Shown in pieces: positions 1 through 9,621 of a stretch of DNA of 64,000 nucleotides. Origin of the DNA: RI-153 sp963752935 (lineage in GTDB: Bacteria; Chloroflexota; Anaerolineae; Caldilineales; Caldilineaceae). The DNA is taken from assembly GCA_963752935.1 (NCBI GenBank), contig CAVWAL010000023.1:558001-622000 (forward strand). Reading direction: 5' to 3'. Under the pieces are notes generated by a model. It ran no database searches and had not been told where the DNA came from. It saw nothing but the letters and a program-made list of their open reading frames with translations. The position numbers were made by a program, and so were the translations under genes. Within the stretch, counting starts at the first letter, position 1, and every line of letters starts with the position of its first letter.

Positions 1-3
1 CAT
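1..3 (-). CDS. Start codon of a gene running off the left edge
   Basis: The first three bases read as an ATG on the minus strand and are preceded (positions 8-13 on the plus strand) by a good ribosome binding site, AGGAGG, six to seven bases away. This suggests that a divergent gene begins here and lies outside the window. Nothing can be said about its product. Confidence 0.4.
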
Positions 4-64
4 AAATACCTCCTGTGAAGGGTAGGATAGTAGGGTCAGGCAGAACGGAAGGATGTAAATCAAA

Positions 65-93
65 TGGACAAAGGATCTATTCAACGGTACAAT
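65..93 (+). promoter_or_regulatory. Putative sigma-70-type promoter of the RNase J gene
   Basis: TGGACA (65-70) and TACAAT (88-93) are separated by 17 bases. Transcription would start near 100 and leave a leader of about 158 bases before the RNase J start. It is the best match in this intergenic stretch, and the spacing and both hexamers agree with other promoters proposed in the window. Confidence 0.5.
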
Positions 94-258
94 GGGTGCG
101 CCAGAACTGCAACTGCGATCTTGGCGAGGCCACGTGCCGTGGATGCTGAGAGATGACAAATACTCTGTACTCGGACGCTGGGGGCTGAGGAGCTGCCCAG
201 CGTTTTCGTAAATTGGACGGTACTCATGCGTATCTAGGCAGATAGAAGGAGAGCGTGT

Positions 259-1995
<1,737 letters not shown>

Positions 1996-2013
1996 AGTGC
2001 AAATTTATCGGTC

Positions 2014-2051
2014 AAAAGGCCCGCGGATCGACGATCCACGGGCCTTTTTTT
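2014..2051 (+). terminator. Rho-independent terminator of rnj
   Basis: A near-perfect stem (AAAAGGCCCGYGGATC with its complement) and a short loop are followed by eight T residues, 20 bases after the rnj stop. The A-run on the other side would let it also end the convergent aminotransferase transcript. Confidence 0.9.
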
Positions 2052-2097
2052 GGGTATGCTGCATGGGCACGTCAGGTCGTACTGGTTGCAATCCGCC

Positions 2098-3279
2098 TTA
2101 TCTCACGTCGTCAATCCCGGCCCGAATCTTAAAGATCGCCTCGCCGATCCGGTCGATTTCTTCTGGCTCGGCCAACAGCATATTCTGAGTCAGCCAGATG
2201 GCCTGAGTGCAGGCCTGCTCGCTGGCCGGGCAGTCGAGGACGCGGCTGTGTGGTTCCTGTAACGGCGGCTGCGCATAGAGTGGCATCGGGTACCCCGTGG
2301 AACAGGGGATGCCCTCCGCCCTGAGCGCGGACACGAACCGATCGCGCGGCAACCCGTCGAAGCCTGCGGGCAAGTAGCGCATGATGAAGAGATGAAAGGC
2401 GTGCGACTCGGCGCGTTCGTCCCAGCGTAGCGGCTCCAGCCCGTCCACTTCGGCCAGGATCGTGTGCAAGCGCCGCGCATTGTGCATGCGCCGGCTTAGC
2501 TGGGCGTCGAACACCTCAAGTTGGCCCAGCAGAATGGCGGCCTGCCAGCCGGTAAGGCGCAGGTTGCTGCCCACGTCACCATGTTGATACCAGGCACCGC
2601 CGGGCGTGCGCCCCTGGTTGATATAGCTCCACAATTTGTCTTTGAGGGCATCATCGTTGGTGGTCAGCGCTCCGCCTTCCCCGGCCGTGAGGTTTTTGCT
2701 GGCCTGAAAGCTGAATGACCCAATATGGCCCAATCCACCGGCAGGGCGCCCGCGCCAGGTGCTGCCGTGGGCATGCGCGGCATCTTCGACGACGCTGAGG
2801 TTGTGCGCAGCGGCCAGCGGCAGCAGCGCGTCCATGTCCGCGGGCAGCCCGGCAAAGTGGACGGGGATCACTGCCTTCGTGCGCGATGAGATGGCCGCTT
2901 CCACTGCGCTCACATCCAGGTTGAAGGTCTCCAGCTCGATGTCCGCGAAGACCGGCGTTGCGCCGACCAGGTGGACGGCGTTGGCCGTGGCGATGAAGGT
3001 GTAGGGCGGCACGATCACCTCATCGCCGGGGCCGATGCCCAGCACGTGCAGTGCCGCCACCAGACTCAGGGTCCCATTGACCGCGGTGAGGCAGTGTTTC
3101 GTCTGCAACCGTTGGGCGAAGGCACGTTCGAACTCAGCCACCGCCGGGTCGAAACCGCCCCACTCGCCGCGTGCCAACACCGCTTGCAACCCGGCCAGTT
3201 CTGTCTCTTTCCACTGAGGCCAGCGCGGCCACTTTCCGCTGTGCACCGGCGTACCGCCGTTGATGGCAAGTTTGCTCAT
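2098..3279 (-). CDS. DegT/DnrJ/EryC1/StrS family aminotransferase
   Basis: This is a PLP-dependent, type I fold enzyme of the family that usually transaminates keto-sugars for nucleotide-sugar or antibiotic synthesis. I chose the start at 3279 (MSKLAINGG) because AAGGAGG lies just upstream; the frame is open eight codons further. The 393-residue length fits the family. Visible motifs are PPYTFIATANAV near residue 91, VVEDAAHAHGS with the cofactor-binding Asp at 167, and SFQASKNLTAGEGG with the Schiff-base Lys at 195. It stands alone, without neighbouring sugar genes, so the substrate cannot be read from context. Many relatives are annotated as L-glutamine:scyllo-inosose or perosamine-type aminotransferases; I do not choose among them. 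Confidence 0.9.
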   Translation of the reverse strand: MSKLAINGGTPVHSGKWPRWPQWKETELAGLQAVLARGEWGGFDPAVAEFERAFAQRLQTKHCLTAVNGTLSLVAALHVLGIGPGDEVIVPPYTFIATANAVHLVGATPVFADIELETFNLDVSAVEAAISSRTKAVIPVHFAGLPADMDALLPLAAAHNLSVVEDAAHAHGSTWRGRPAGGLGHIGSFSFQASKNLTAGEGGALTTNDDALKDKLWSYINQGRTPGGAWYQHGDVGSNLRLTGWQAAILLGQLEVFDAQLSRRMHNARRLHTILAEVDGLEPLRWDERAESHAFHLFIMRYLPAGFDGLPRDRFVSALRAEGIPCSTGYPMPLYAQPPLQEPHSRVLDCPASEQACTQAIWLTQNMLLAEPEEIDRIGEAIFKIRAGIDDVR

Positions 3280-3363
3280 CTCCCCTCCTTTAGATGTTGT
3301 CATCGATGGCTAGATGCCCTCATTATCGCACAGGACGGGGCAAACGCTGCCTTGGGAAGAGGG

Positions 3364-3630
3364 GGTCAGAGAACCCATAGGCGTTAAGATAAGGCTCGAT
3401 GCTCCACGCTCCCGCATCCTCGTACTGGCAGGCAAGAGAATTGGCCACAAAGAACACATAGAACGCAAAGAAGAAGATGGCAACGTCCTTATCTATGTCG
3501 TTCTTTGTGTTCTCTGTGGCTATTCCCTTCTGGACGTGACGCCAGGAGGGAAGACCCCGTTTGCACTTGCCTGTGCCGACTGCGAACTTGTGGGCCTAAC
3601 GGTTAACGCCTATGTGCGGTCAGAGAACCC
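3364..3630. repeat. Repeat family D copy: 241-bp insert between 13-bp direct repeats
   Basis: Identical 13-mers GGTCAGAGAACCC occur at 3364-3376 and 3618-3630. The DNA between them starts ATAGGCGTTAAGATAAG and ends GTTAACGCCTATGTGC, so its ends are inverted copies (ATAGGCGTTAA), offset by four bases. Inside, 3441-3530 forms an imperfect inverted repeat built on GCCACAAAGAACACA and TTCTTTGTGTTCTCTGTGGC. The right part (3570-3606) resembles the tail of repeat family C (TGCCGACTGCGAACTTGTGG). No credible gene is present. The GGCGTTAAGATAAG motif recurs at 50165 and, inverted, at 50700. Confidence 0.6.
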
Positions 3631-3698
3631 CTCCCCAGCCCTCCACCGCAAGCGGGGAGGGAGCCGTTGGCGGGTACACGATGTGATGCCGGATTGAG

Positions 3699-3820
3699 GT
3701 GGGTATGAAGAGCGGAGCCGTTTTGACCCGATTGGTACGGGCACGAGGGGGATGGGACGGAGATCTGCGACGATGGGCGAGACGTCGCCCCATCCCCCTC
3801 ATGCCCCGACAGCCGGCGCA
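3699..3820 (+). repeat. Repeat family C, truncated copy (C1)
   Basis: It shares GGTATGAAGAGCGGA, GTACGGGCACGAGG and CATGCCCCGACA with the copies near 9.2-9.5 kb and 50.4 kb. The hairpin arms GAGGGGGATGGG (3745-3756) and CCCATCCCCCTC (3789-3800) enclose about 32 bases. The inner segment lies in the opposite orientation, relative to the flanks, from that in the other copies. The usual CTTACC terminus is missing on the left, and the right end abuts repeat B1, so this copy is incomplete or rearranged. Confidence 0.7.
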
Positions 3821-3829
3821 ACGGCAGCG

Positions 3830-3954
3830 ATCGTGTCAACCGTCAAGTGATGGCAATTCCGTAGGGGCGCTGCTTGCTGCGCCCACAGTGTGCCGGGCGC
3901 AGCAAGCAGCGCCCCTACCGATCAAATCACGCTTTCGGCGTTCCTCGCTGCCGC
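3830..3954 (-). repeat. Repeat family B copy (B1)
   Basis: The 58-base core at 3861-3918 is a perfect inverted repeat with 24-base arms and a 10-base centre, flanked by GCAATTCC on the left and CGATCAAATCACGCTTTCGG on the right. The same core and flanks occur at 14608-14710 and, more fully, at 41776-41897; this copy is inverted relative to those two. No coding potential is seen. Confidence 0.75.
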
Positions 3955-4044
3955 ATCACTATTGGCTCACTTGTCATTAATGAGTGAATGACCCATCATT
4001 AGCCGGTGAATGAATGGCAAATACCCAACAATACCCCCGACAGG

Positions 4045-4200
4045 GGGTGCGTCCCAAGTTTTTCGGTTCTGATCTTCAGGGCAGCTACCCAGAACGGACC
4101 GGCACGGAGGCCGGTCCCTACACGTAGGGATGGACCTCCGTGTCCATCCGTCGTGGCTTCCCGGTAGACATGGACCCACCCAATACTATGCGACACACCC
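4045..4200 (+). mobile_element. MITE family A, copy A1
   Basis: This 156-bp non-coding element starts GGGTGCGTCCCA and ends with the imperfect inverse (TGCGACACACCC here, TGGGACACACCC in other copies). Flanking bases are cccgacagg on the left and cccgaaagg on the right, a 9-bp target duplication with one mismatch. The interior carries two nested palindromes around GGACCGGCACGGAGGCCGGT and GGATGGACCTCCGTGTCCAT. Four further copies lie in the window. Confidence 0.85.
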
Positions 4201-4317
4201 CCCGAAAGGGCGATCTGTTGCGGAGATCCGCACGTCGCGCAGTATAATACGTGGCGAAGTATGCTAAAGAGAACAAAGCTCATTCGCCACAGAAGCGTCC
4301 ACGGCAAGGAGAACACG

Positions 4318-5538
4318 ATGGCCGATGCACCCGCGATTACGGGAACCGAACTTTTCGAGCGCGCCAAGTCGATCCAGGAACGGATCAGCGGCTGGCGACG
4401 CCAGATCCACCGCTACCCTGAATTGACCTTCACCGAACATCGCACCGCCGGGCTGGTTAACGCCACGCTGATCGACCTGGGGCTGGAAACTGAAACCGAA
4501 GTCGCCAAAACCGGCGTCGTCGGCCATATCCGTGGTGGCAGTGGGCCGGTCGTGGGTCTGCGCGCCGACATGGATGCGCTGCCGATCAGCGAAGAGAGTG
4601 GCGACGATTTCAGCAGCACGCGCGCCGGCATCATGCACGCGTGCGGTCACGATGCGCACACCGCCATGTTGCTGGGAGCGGCTACCCTGCTCAAAGGGCT
4701 GGCCGACGAAGGACGGCTGCCCGGCACGATCCGGTTGCTCTTCCAGCCCAGCGAAGAAGCCCAAGATGAAGAGGGCAAATCCGGGGGGATGCGGATGGTC
4801 GAAGAGAAGGCGCTTGCCGGCCTCGATGCCGTCTTCGGTATCCACGTTGACCCGACGCACAAGGTAGGCGTGGTCGCTACCAGGTCCGGCCCGATGATGG
4901 CCGCCGCCGACCGTTTCGAGATCACGATCCGCGGCAAGGGTGGTCACGCGGCCCGCCCACAGAGCACAATCGACCCGATCCTGTTGGCGAGCCATGCGAT
5001 TCAGGCCATCCATCACATTGTGAGCCGCCGCCTCGATCCAATGGAGTCGGGCGTGATCACCGTCGGGATGATCCAGGGTGGCACGGTCAACAATGTGATC
5101 CCCGAAACCGTCTATCTGGCGGGCACAATCCGCTCTTTTACGCCACACAGTCGACAGCTTTTGCAGGATGAGTTGCGCCGCGCCTGCGGCGTGGTGGAAG
5201 CGCTGGGCGGCCACTTTGATCTGACGGTTCATCAGGGCTACCCGCCCACCGTCCTGGATGAGACGGCAACCGCTGTCATGATGGCGGCGACGCGTGAGTT
5301 CCTGGGCGAGGACAACGTCAAACTGGCCTCGGCGATGATGGGCGCCGAAGACTTCAGTTACATGGCCCAAGAGGCGCCTGGCTCCTTCCTGCGCCTGGGC
5401 GTAGCCGCCCCCAGTTGGGATGAGGTCTACTATGTGCACACGCCCCAGTTCCGTATGGACGAAGATGCTCTGCCCATCGGCGCCGCTGCTCTGGCCGCTG
5501 CCGCCGTGAAGTGGATGCAGGAGCAAACAGGCGAATGA
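4318..5538 (+). CDS. M20 family metallo-amidohydrolase (N-acyl amino acid or hippurate hydrolase type)
   Basis: This cytoplasmic zinc amidohydrolase would remove an acyl group from an N-acylated amino acid or peptide. It has 406 residues from the start at 4318, chosen because AAGGAG lies six bases upstream; the frame is open from 4261. Metal-binding residues of the M20D group are visible: MHACGHDAHT (Cys109, His111), QPSEE (Glu146-Glu147), FGIHVDP (His176), the ADMDALP motif and MGAEDFSYM near the C-terminus. The central dimerisation domain begins around residue 190. A TATAAT box at 4243-4248 could be the promoter. The next gene overlaps its stop by ATGA, so the two are co-transcribed. The exact substrate is unknown. 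Confidence 0.92.
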   Translation: MADAPAITGTELFERAKSIQERISGWRRQIHRYPELTFTEHRTAGLVNATLIDLGLETETEVAKTGVVGHIRGGSGPVVGLRADMDALPISEESGDDFSSTRAGIMHACGHDAHTAMLLGAATLLKGLADEGRLPGTIRLLFQPSEEAQDEEGKSGGMRMVEEKALAGLDAVFGIHVDPTHKVGVVATRSGPMMAAADRFEITIRGKGGHAARPQSTIDPILLASHAIQAIHHIVSRRLDPMESGVITVGMIQGGTVNNVIPETVYLAGTIRSFTPHSRQLLQDELRRACGVVEALGGHFDLTVHQGYPPTVLDETATAVMMAATREFLGEDNVKLASAMMGAEDFSYMAQEAPGSFLRLGVAAPSWDEVYYVHTPQFRMDEDALPIGAAALAAAAVKWMQEQTGE

Positions 5539-6260
5539 CCGCTAAATTGGTGGGGTGGATCGGCTTCGTGCTTGCGGCCATGCTGCTGATGGCGGCCTGT
5601 GGAGCGGGAACTCCTGAGCCGTTGCTGTTGGGCGAACCGGCCTGGCAAGCGGGGGAACGCAGCGAGTACCGCATCACCAATCGCGACGGTGTGGTCGCCG
5701 GCTCCGCCGTCTATGAAATTACACCTGCCGACGACGACGGATGGATCTTTCGACGGGTGATCAACGACATTGGCGTGACTGAAACGGTGAGCGTGACGGT
5801 GCAAGCGCAAGGGTACCTGCCTCGCCACAGTCTCACGATCCGTGCCACGCCTCAGGGGCAAGAGATCGTCGAAGCCGAGCACGATGGCGGACAGGTAGAC
5901 ATCGCCCTCACCAATCGGCAGGGCGCTACCGTCTATGAACGGGTCAACGTGCCTAGCGACAGCCGCGACGAGCGGACACTGTTGCCCTTGCTGCGTACCT
6001 TACCCTTGCGTCAAGGATACACGTCGAACATCAACAGCGTCCTGCCTGTCACCGGCTTCAGCGAACGCTTCTCGATCCGCTTTCTGCGTAGCGAGCAAGT
6101 CAGCGTGCCCGCCGGCACGTTTGACACCTGGCAGGTAGAACTCAAGACAACGGATCGCACTACCCGCGCCTGGATCGCCAAGCAAGCGCCCTATGCGCTG
6201 GTCAAGTTTGTCGACGGGCGCTCACAGGCAACCTTTGAGCTAACAGAGAAATCATTTTGA
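5535..6260 (+). CDS. Predicted lipoprotein of unknown function
   Basis: The start at 5535 overlaps the preceding stop (ATGA). The protein has a lipoprotein signal peptide: a hydrophobic stretch and the lipobox LMAAC with the acceptor Cys at residue 22. The mature part of about 220 residues is predicted beta-rich (SEYRITNRDGVVAGSAVYEI, ERFSIRFLRSEQVSVPAGTF, TWQVELKTTDRTTRAWIA). The end resembles DUF3108-like domains, in which a surface protein ends in a pattern of the type PAGxFdtwqVel; that similarity is from memory and not decisive. Translational coupling to the amidohydrolase suggests a shared task or only shared transcription. Confidence 0.8.
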   Translation: MTAKLVGWIGFVLAAMLLMAACGAGTPEPLLLGEPAWQAGERSEYRITNRDGVVAGSAVYEITPADDDGWIFRRVINDIGVTETVSVTVQAQGYLPRHSLTIRATPQGQEIVEAEHDGGQVDIALTNRQGATVYERVNVPSDSRDERTLLPLLRTLPLRQGYTSNINSVLPVTGFSERFSIRFLRSEQVSVPAGTFDTWQVELKTTDRTTRAWIAKQAPYALVKFVDGRSQATFELTEKSF

Positions 6261-6546
6261 GGTCGTACGATCGTTCGTTGGCACACGGTTCGACTACAAG
6301 CCCTACGGGTCAGCCTGCATGAATGTGAATTCGTCGGGCTAAACCGCACGCTAATAGCGTGCAGCTACGGCAAAGGTTGATCTGATCCAACGCGTCAAAC
6401 TCGCTGGGTTCGTTTGGTACAGGCGCTGCGCCTTAGCCCTGTGCAAGCTGCGGGCTACTCAACCGGCGCCGGTGAAACGTAAGGGATCAAAGGTGTATCT
6501 CAATAAGTTAAGTTTCTACAGGGGAAGGATGGGATAGGAAGCTACT
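6261..6546. other. Intergenic stretch with a small palindrome
   Basis: No gene is seen. A short perfect hairpin GCACGCTAATAGCGTGC (6346-6362) is followed by AGCTACGG. It looks like a degenerate dispersed repeat, but no second copy occurs in this window. Confidence 0.4.
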
Positions 6547-7017
6547 ATGCCGATCAAAATGGATCGATTTACCTGGGCCGTGGTGGGGTTGGTGGTACTG
6601 TTATTGGTGGGCGCGGTGCTAACGCTCTCACTGGCCAATGACACGACGGCCCCATCTGCTGCCGACTACCTGGAAGAAGACTCGCCTTCTGCGGCGGTCT
6701 ACAATGCCTATGTGGCCTTTCTGAACAATGATATGTCCACTGCCCGCCAGTATTACTCCGCCGGCATGCTAGAGGAAGTCGATAAGGATGGCACATTCAA
6801 GGATCGCATGTATTACAGCCGGCCCGAAAATCAACGCCTACGCATTCTGAACGTCGAAGAGCGTGGTGAAGACTCGGCGCTGGTCTCGATTGCCGTCGAT
6901 CACTACAGCGGTGGTGGCCTCTTCAACAGCGGCTCCACCTGGACGGATCAGCAAACCGTGCCCGTGGTGCGCGAAGAGGATGGTTGGAAGATCGACTCGT
7001 TGATTTGGTTCTACTAA
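6547..7017 (+). CDS. Membrane-anchored protein of unknown function
   Basis: This 156-residue protein has one N-terminal membrane segment (about residues 10-31, TWAVVGLVVLLLVGAVLTLSLA) and an extracytoplasmic domain of about 120 residues. The outside domain (SAAVYNAYVAFLNNDMSTARQYYSAGML, then ENQRLRILNVEERGEDSALVSIAVDHY and ending WKIDSLIWFY) has the layout of NTF2-like/DUF4878-type small folds; this is an inference. AGGAAG lies six bases before the start. The next gene begins 20 bases later, so they probably form one transcript. Confidence 0.8.
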   Translation: MPIKMDRFTWAVVGLVVLLLVGAVLTLSLANDTTAPSAADYLEEDSPSAAVYNAYVAFLNNDMSTARQYYSAGMLEEVDKDGTFKDRMYYSRPENQRLRILNVEERGEDSALVSIAVDHYSGGGLFNSGSTWTDQQTVPVVREEDGWKIDSLIWFY

Positions 7018-7036
7018 GAAGGGGGGAATTGGGACG

Positions 7037-8731
7037 ATGAGCGCTGTTTCTGTCAGGTCAGGCAACGTCGGGCGTTTGGCGACGATCCGGCGGTTGTATT
7101 TCTATCTGGTCGCCTTCATCAGCCTCACCAGCGGGCTGTTCGCACTGCAAAGCCTGCTGGCCATGCTGTTAGAATTCTGGTTCAGCGGCGCAGGGTTGAT
7201 GATGGCGAACAGTGCCGACTTTGTGCGAAACAGAGTCGCCCGCGACGGCGGGCTGCTCTTGGTGGCAGCGCCGATCTTCGTGATCCATTGGGCCTACGTG
7301 CAGGGGATCGCGCGCCGGCAACGCATTGATGGCGAGGAAGAGCGTACCTCCTCGCTGCGCAAACTCTTCCTCTACGCTGCCGCCGGCCTGACGTTGACCC
7401 TGGTGGCGGTGGATCTGCACCAGTTGGTGACGCAAAGCGTACTGGTTCTCTTGGGCAGTAGCGCTATAGCGCCGCCAATCTGGCCGAGCGGCTGGCTGTC
7501 GCTGATCGTCAACATGCTGCTCAATTTGGTTGTCCTGAGCTACTTTGTCCATCAATTGCGCCGGGATGGCGATCTGGGCCGTGAGTTGTCCTGGGCCGGC
7601 ACGCTGCGGCGGATCTTCCAAACGTTGGTGGGGCTGATCGGGCTGGTGCTGCTGTTGGGCGGCGGCAGCACCCTTCTCGAACAAGCACTGCGCCGTTTGC
7701 TAGAGATGGCGAGTGATCCTGTGCTTTTGCGCACGGGCACAGGCTGGTGGCAGATTGGCATTGCCGAAGGCATCGCCAGCATTGTGGTGGGCGCGCTGTT
7801 GTGGTGGATCAACTGGCAGCGCTGGGAAGGGCTGATCGGCATCGAGGATGGCGAGGCGCGCAGCGCTCTGCGCCGTTTCTATCTCTACGCCGCCACCCTG
7901 ATCAGCGCTGGCACGACGCTGGTGCCTGCTGCGCTGCTGCTTTATCGGCTGCTGCTACAGGTTTTCGGCGTGGCAGTCCCTGCCGAATTGCCCGATCTGG
8001 CCGGGCCGCTGTCATTGGCGCCGCTTGGGCTGATCGCCTGGCGTTGGCATTGGCGACAGGTGAGCCGCGAAGCAGACCGCTACGGCGATTCGCCCGAAAG
8101 CGCCACTGTGCGCCGGCTCTACTACTATCTGGTGGCCGCCGTCGGGTTGGTTTTGCTGTGGCTGGGATTGGTGGATACGCTGCGATCCTTGCTCGATTGG
8201 CTGGTCATCGGCGGCGCAGGGATCTCCACCGGCTTCCGCGCCGAGCAATTGGCGCGTGGCATCAGCTTTCTGGCGGTTGGGGCGCCGGTATGGGCGCTGC
8301 ACTGGCGGGCCGTGCAAAGTGTGGCTCGCGGTGAGGGCATCGCCGCCCAGGCCGAGCGCCTATCGGGTCCGCGTCGGGCCTATCTGTACGGCGTGGCGCT
8401 GGTAGGTGCGCTGCTGATCCTCTTCGACCTGGCGCTGGTCATCTATCGAGTTTTACTTTGGGCGCTGGGCGATCCTAACGCCGACGTCTTCGGGGCCGAG
8501 ACGCTCGATTCTGTGGTGCGCAGCGGATCCGCCGTGATCTTCTGGATTGTCCACGTGCTGGCGATTCGCACAGACACCCGGTTGACCGAGCGCAACGCCG
8601 TCATCGTGCCTACGCCGGAGGAAGCCGCCGAACGCCGTGCGGCCCTGGTGCTGCAGATCGAACAATTGGAGACGAAATTGGCTGTGGCGCATGCCGAACT
8701 TGCTGCACTGAATAGAGAAGCGTACGGTTAG
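7037..8731 (+). CDS. Polytopic membrane protein with repeated DUF5671-like units
   Basis: The 564-residue protein is almost entirely membrane. A unit of the type R-R-L-Y-F/Y-Y-L-V-A-x-I-S-L, followed by a hydrophobic hairpin, recurs at roughly residues 15, 110, 190, 280, 360 and 445 (RRLYFYLVAFISL, RKLFLYAAAGLTL, RRFYLYAATLISA, RRLYYYLVAAVGL, RRAYLYGVALVGA). This is the hallmark of DUF5671 proteins, which are frequent in Chloroflexota and have no known function. After each unit an arginine-rich loop such as IHWAYVQGIARRQRID follows. The last 40 residues form a charged coiled coil (EQLETKLAVAHAELAALNRE). The start has GGGGGGAA upstream. Confidence 0.85.
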   Translation: MSAVSVRSGNVGRLATIRRLYFYLVAFISLTSGLFALQSLLAMLLEFWFSGAGLMMANSADFVRNRVARDGGLLLVAAPIFVIHWAYVQGIARRQRIDGEEERTSSLRKLFLYAAAGLTLTLVAVDLHQLVTQSVLVLLGSSAIAPPIWPSGWLSLIVNMLLNLVVLSYFVHQLRRDGDLGRELSWAGTLRRIFQTLVGLIGLVLLLGGGSTLLEQALRRLLEMASDPVLLRTGTGWWQIGIAEGIASIVVGALLWWINWQRWEGLIGIEDGEARSALRRFYLYAATLISAGTTLVPAALLLYRLLLQVFGVAVPAELPDLAGPLSLAPLGLIAWRWHWRQVSREADRYGDSPESATVRRLYYYLVAAVGLVLLWLGLVDTLRSLLDWLVIGGAGISTGFRAEQLARGISFLAVGAPVWALHWRAVQSVARGEGIAAQAERLSGPRRAYLYGVALVGALLILFDLALVIYRVLLWALGDPNADVFGAETLDSVVRSGSAVIFWIVHVLAIRTDTRLTERNAVIVPTPEEAAERRAALVLQIEQLETKLAVAHAELAALNREAYG

Positions 8732-8797
8732 CACGTTGTGGCTACCACGGGTAGAGCGTGCGGCAAGTTTCCGCCAGGATTTACAGCGGCCGTGGAC

Positions 8798-8952
8798 GGG
8801 TGCGTCCCAAGTTTTTCGGTTCTGATCTTCAGGCAACTACCCAGAACGGACCGGCACGGAGGCCGGTCCCTACACGTAGGGATGGACCTCCGTGTCCATC
8901 CGTCGTGGCTTCCCGGTAGACATGGACCCACCCAATACTATGGGACACACCC
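8798..8952 (+). mobile_element. MITE family A, copy A2
   Basis: This 155-bp element lies between GGGTGCGTCCCA and TGGGACACACCC. The flanks gccgtggac (8789-8797) and gctgtggac (8953-8961) form a 9-bp duplication with one mismatch. It is in the same orientation as A1 and nearly identical to it. Confidence 0.88.
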
Positions 8953-8979
8953 GCTGTGGACAGATGTTCTCTTCATAGT

Positions 8980-9014
8980 AAAAAGCGGATTCCCGATATG
9001 GGGAATCCGCTTTT
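8980..9014. terminator. Bidirectional terminator-like hairpin
   Basis: AAAAAGCGGATTCCC pairs with GGGAATCCGCTTTT across the loop GATAT. The A and T runs on the two sides would allow termination in both directions, after the DUF5671 gene (plus) and after the meaB gene (minus), although both are several hundred bases away. Confidence 0.6.
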
Positions 9015-9018
9015 GATT

Positions 9019-9050
9019 GGCGACAGTATAGTTTGGCGACAGTATAGTTT
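9019..9050 (+). repeat. Tandem duplication of a 16-mer
   Basis: GGCGACAGTATAGTTT is present twice, head to tail (9019-9034 and 9035-9050). No function is evident; it may be a slippage product. The rest of the stretch up to the family C element holds no gene that I can support. Confidence 0.7.
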
Positions 9051-9181
9051 ACCTGGCGCCCAAAATATGTCGAGTTGACCGGTAGTCTGCGCCGCTGGAG
9101 TGGGCATCCCTGGGCGGGTTGCTGCTCGACCTTTATGCCGCTGTTGGCAGTATAGCAATGGCGTGTCCCGCTGAATCATAG

Positions 9182-9510
9182 CTAACCTTTACCCATAAGT
9201 CCCAAGTCGGCACAGGCCTGGCAAACAGCAGCCGATCTGGGTTAAGGCCGGGATACTTCTTTGTGATATTGGGCCGGTTGTCGGGGCATGAGGGGGATGG
9301 GACGGAGATCTGCGACGATGGGCGAGACGTCGCCCCATCCCCCTCGTGCCCGTACGATGATGCGTGATATTGTCGGTTGTCGGGGCATGAGGGGGATGGG
9401 GCGGTAGATCTGCGACGATGGGCGAGACGTCGCCCCCATCCCCCTCGTGCCCGTACCAATAGGGGCAAAACGAATCCGCTCTTCATACCCACCTCATGGG
9501 TAAAGGTAAG
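9182..9510 (-). mobile_element. Repeat/MITE family C with internally duplicated hairpin (C2/C3)
   Basis: The element runs from CTAACCTTTACCCATAAG to CATGGGTAAAGGTAAG. Its ends are inverted repeats, and it is flanked by tgaatcatag (9172-9181) and tgaatcagag (9511-9520), a duplication with one mismatch. The central hairpin module (arms GAGGGGGATGGG and CCCATCCCCCTC) is present twice, at 9290-9345 and 9389-9446, with accompanying GGTTGTCGGGGCAT and GTGCCCGTAC segments, so about 95 bp were tandemly duplicated. Open frames across it come only from the repeat and are not genes. Confidence 0.8.
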
Positions 9511-9621
9511 TGAATCAGAGGAAGGGAGGAGTCGCGCTCTAACAAAAGTCGGTGCTGCAAGGGGAGGGCTCCGACAAAAGTTGCAGGCCGAGGCGGTGGT
9601 TCGGATGGTTTTCTGACTCGG

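Noticed and set aside
3314..3697. 127-codon open frame in the 3.4-3.7-kb region
   Set aside because: It crosses both direct repeats of a family D insertion and has no ribosome site; it is repeat sequence.
4264..5526. 420-codon frame opposite the amidohydrolase gene
   Set aside because: Its composition is that of a shadow frame (His/Ala/Arg-rich without motifs), and the plus-strand gene has full catalytic motifs.
9133..9492. Frame of about 119 codons in the 9.2-9.5-kb repeats
   Set aside because: It is created by the repeat family C sequence and has no ribosome site or protein features.
9182..9510. Possible CRISPR array (two similar palindromic repeats in a row)
   Set aside because: Only two units, unequal flanks, the same sequence in single copies elsewhere, and no cas genes.
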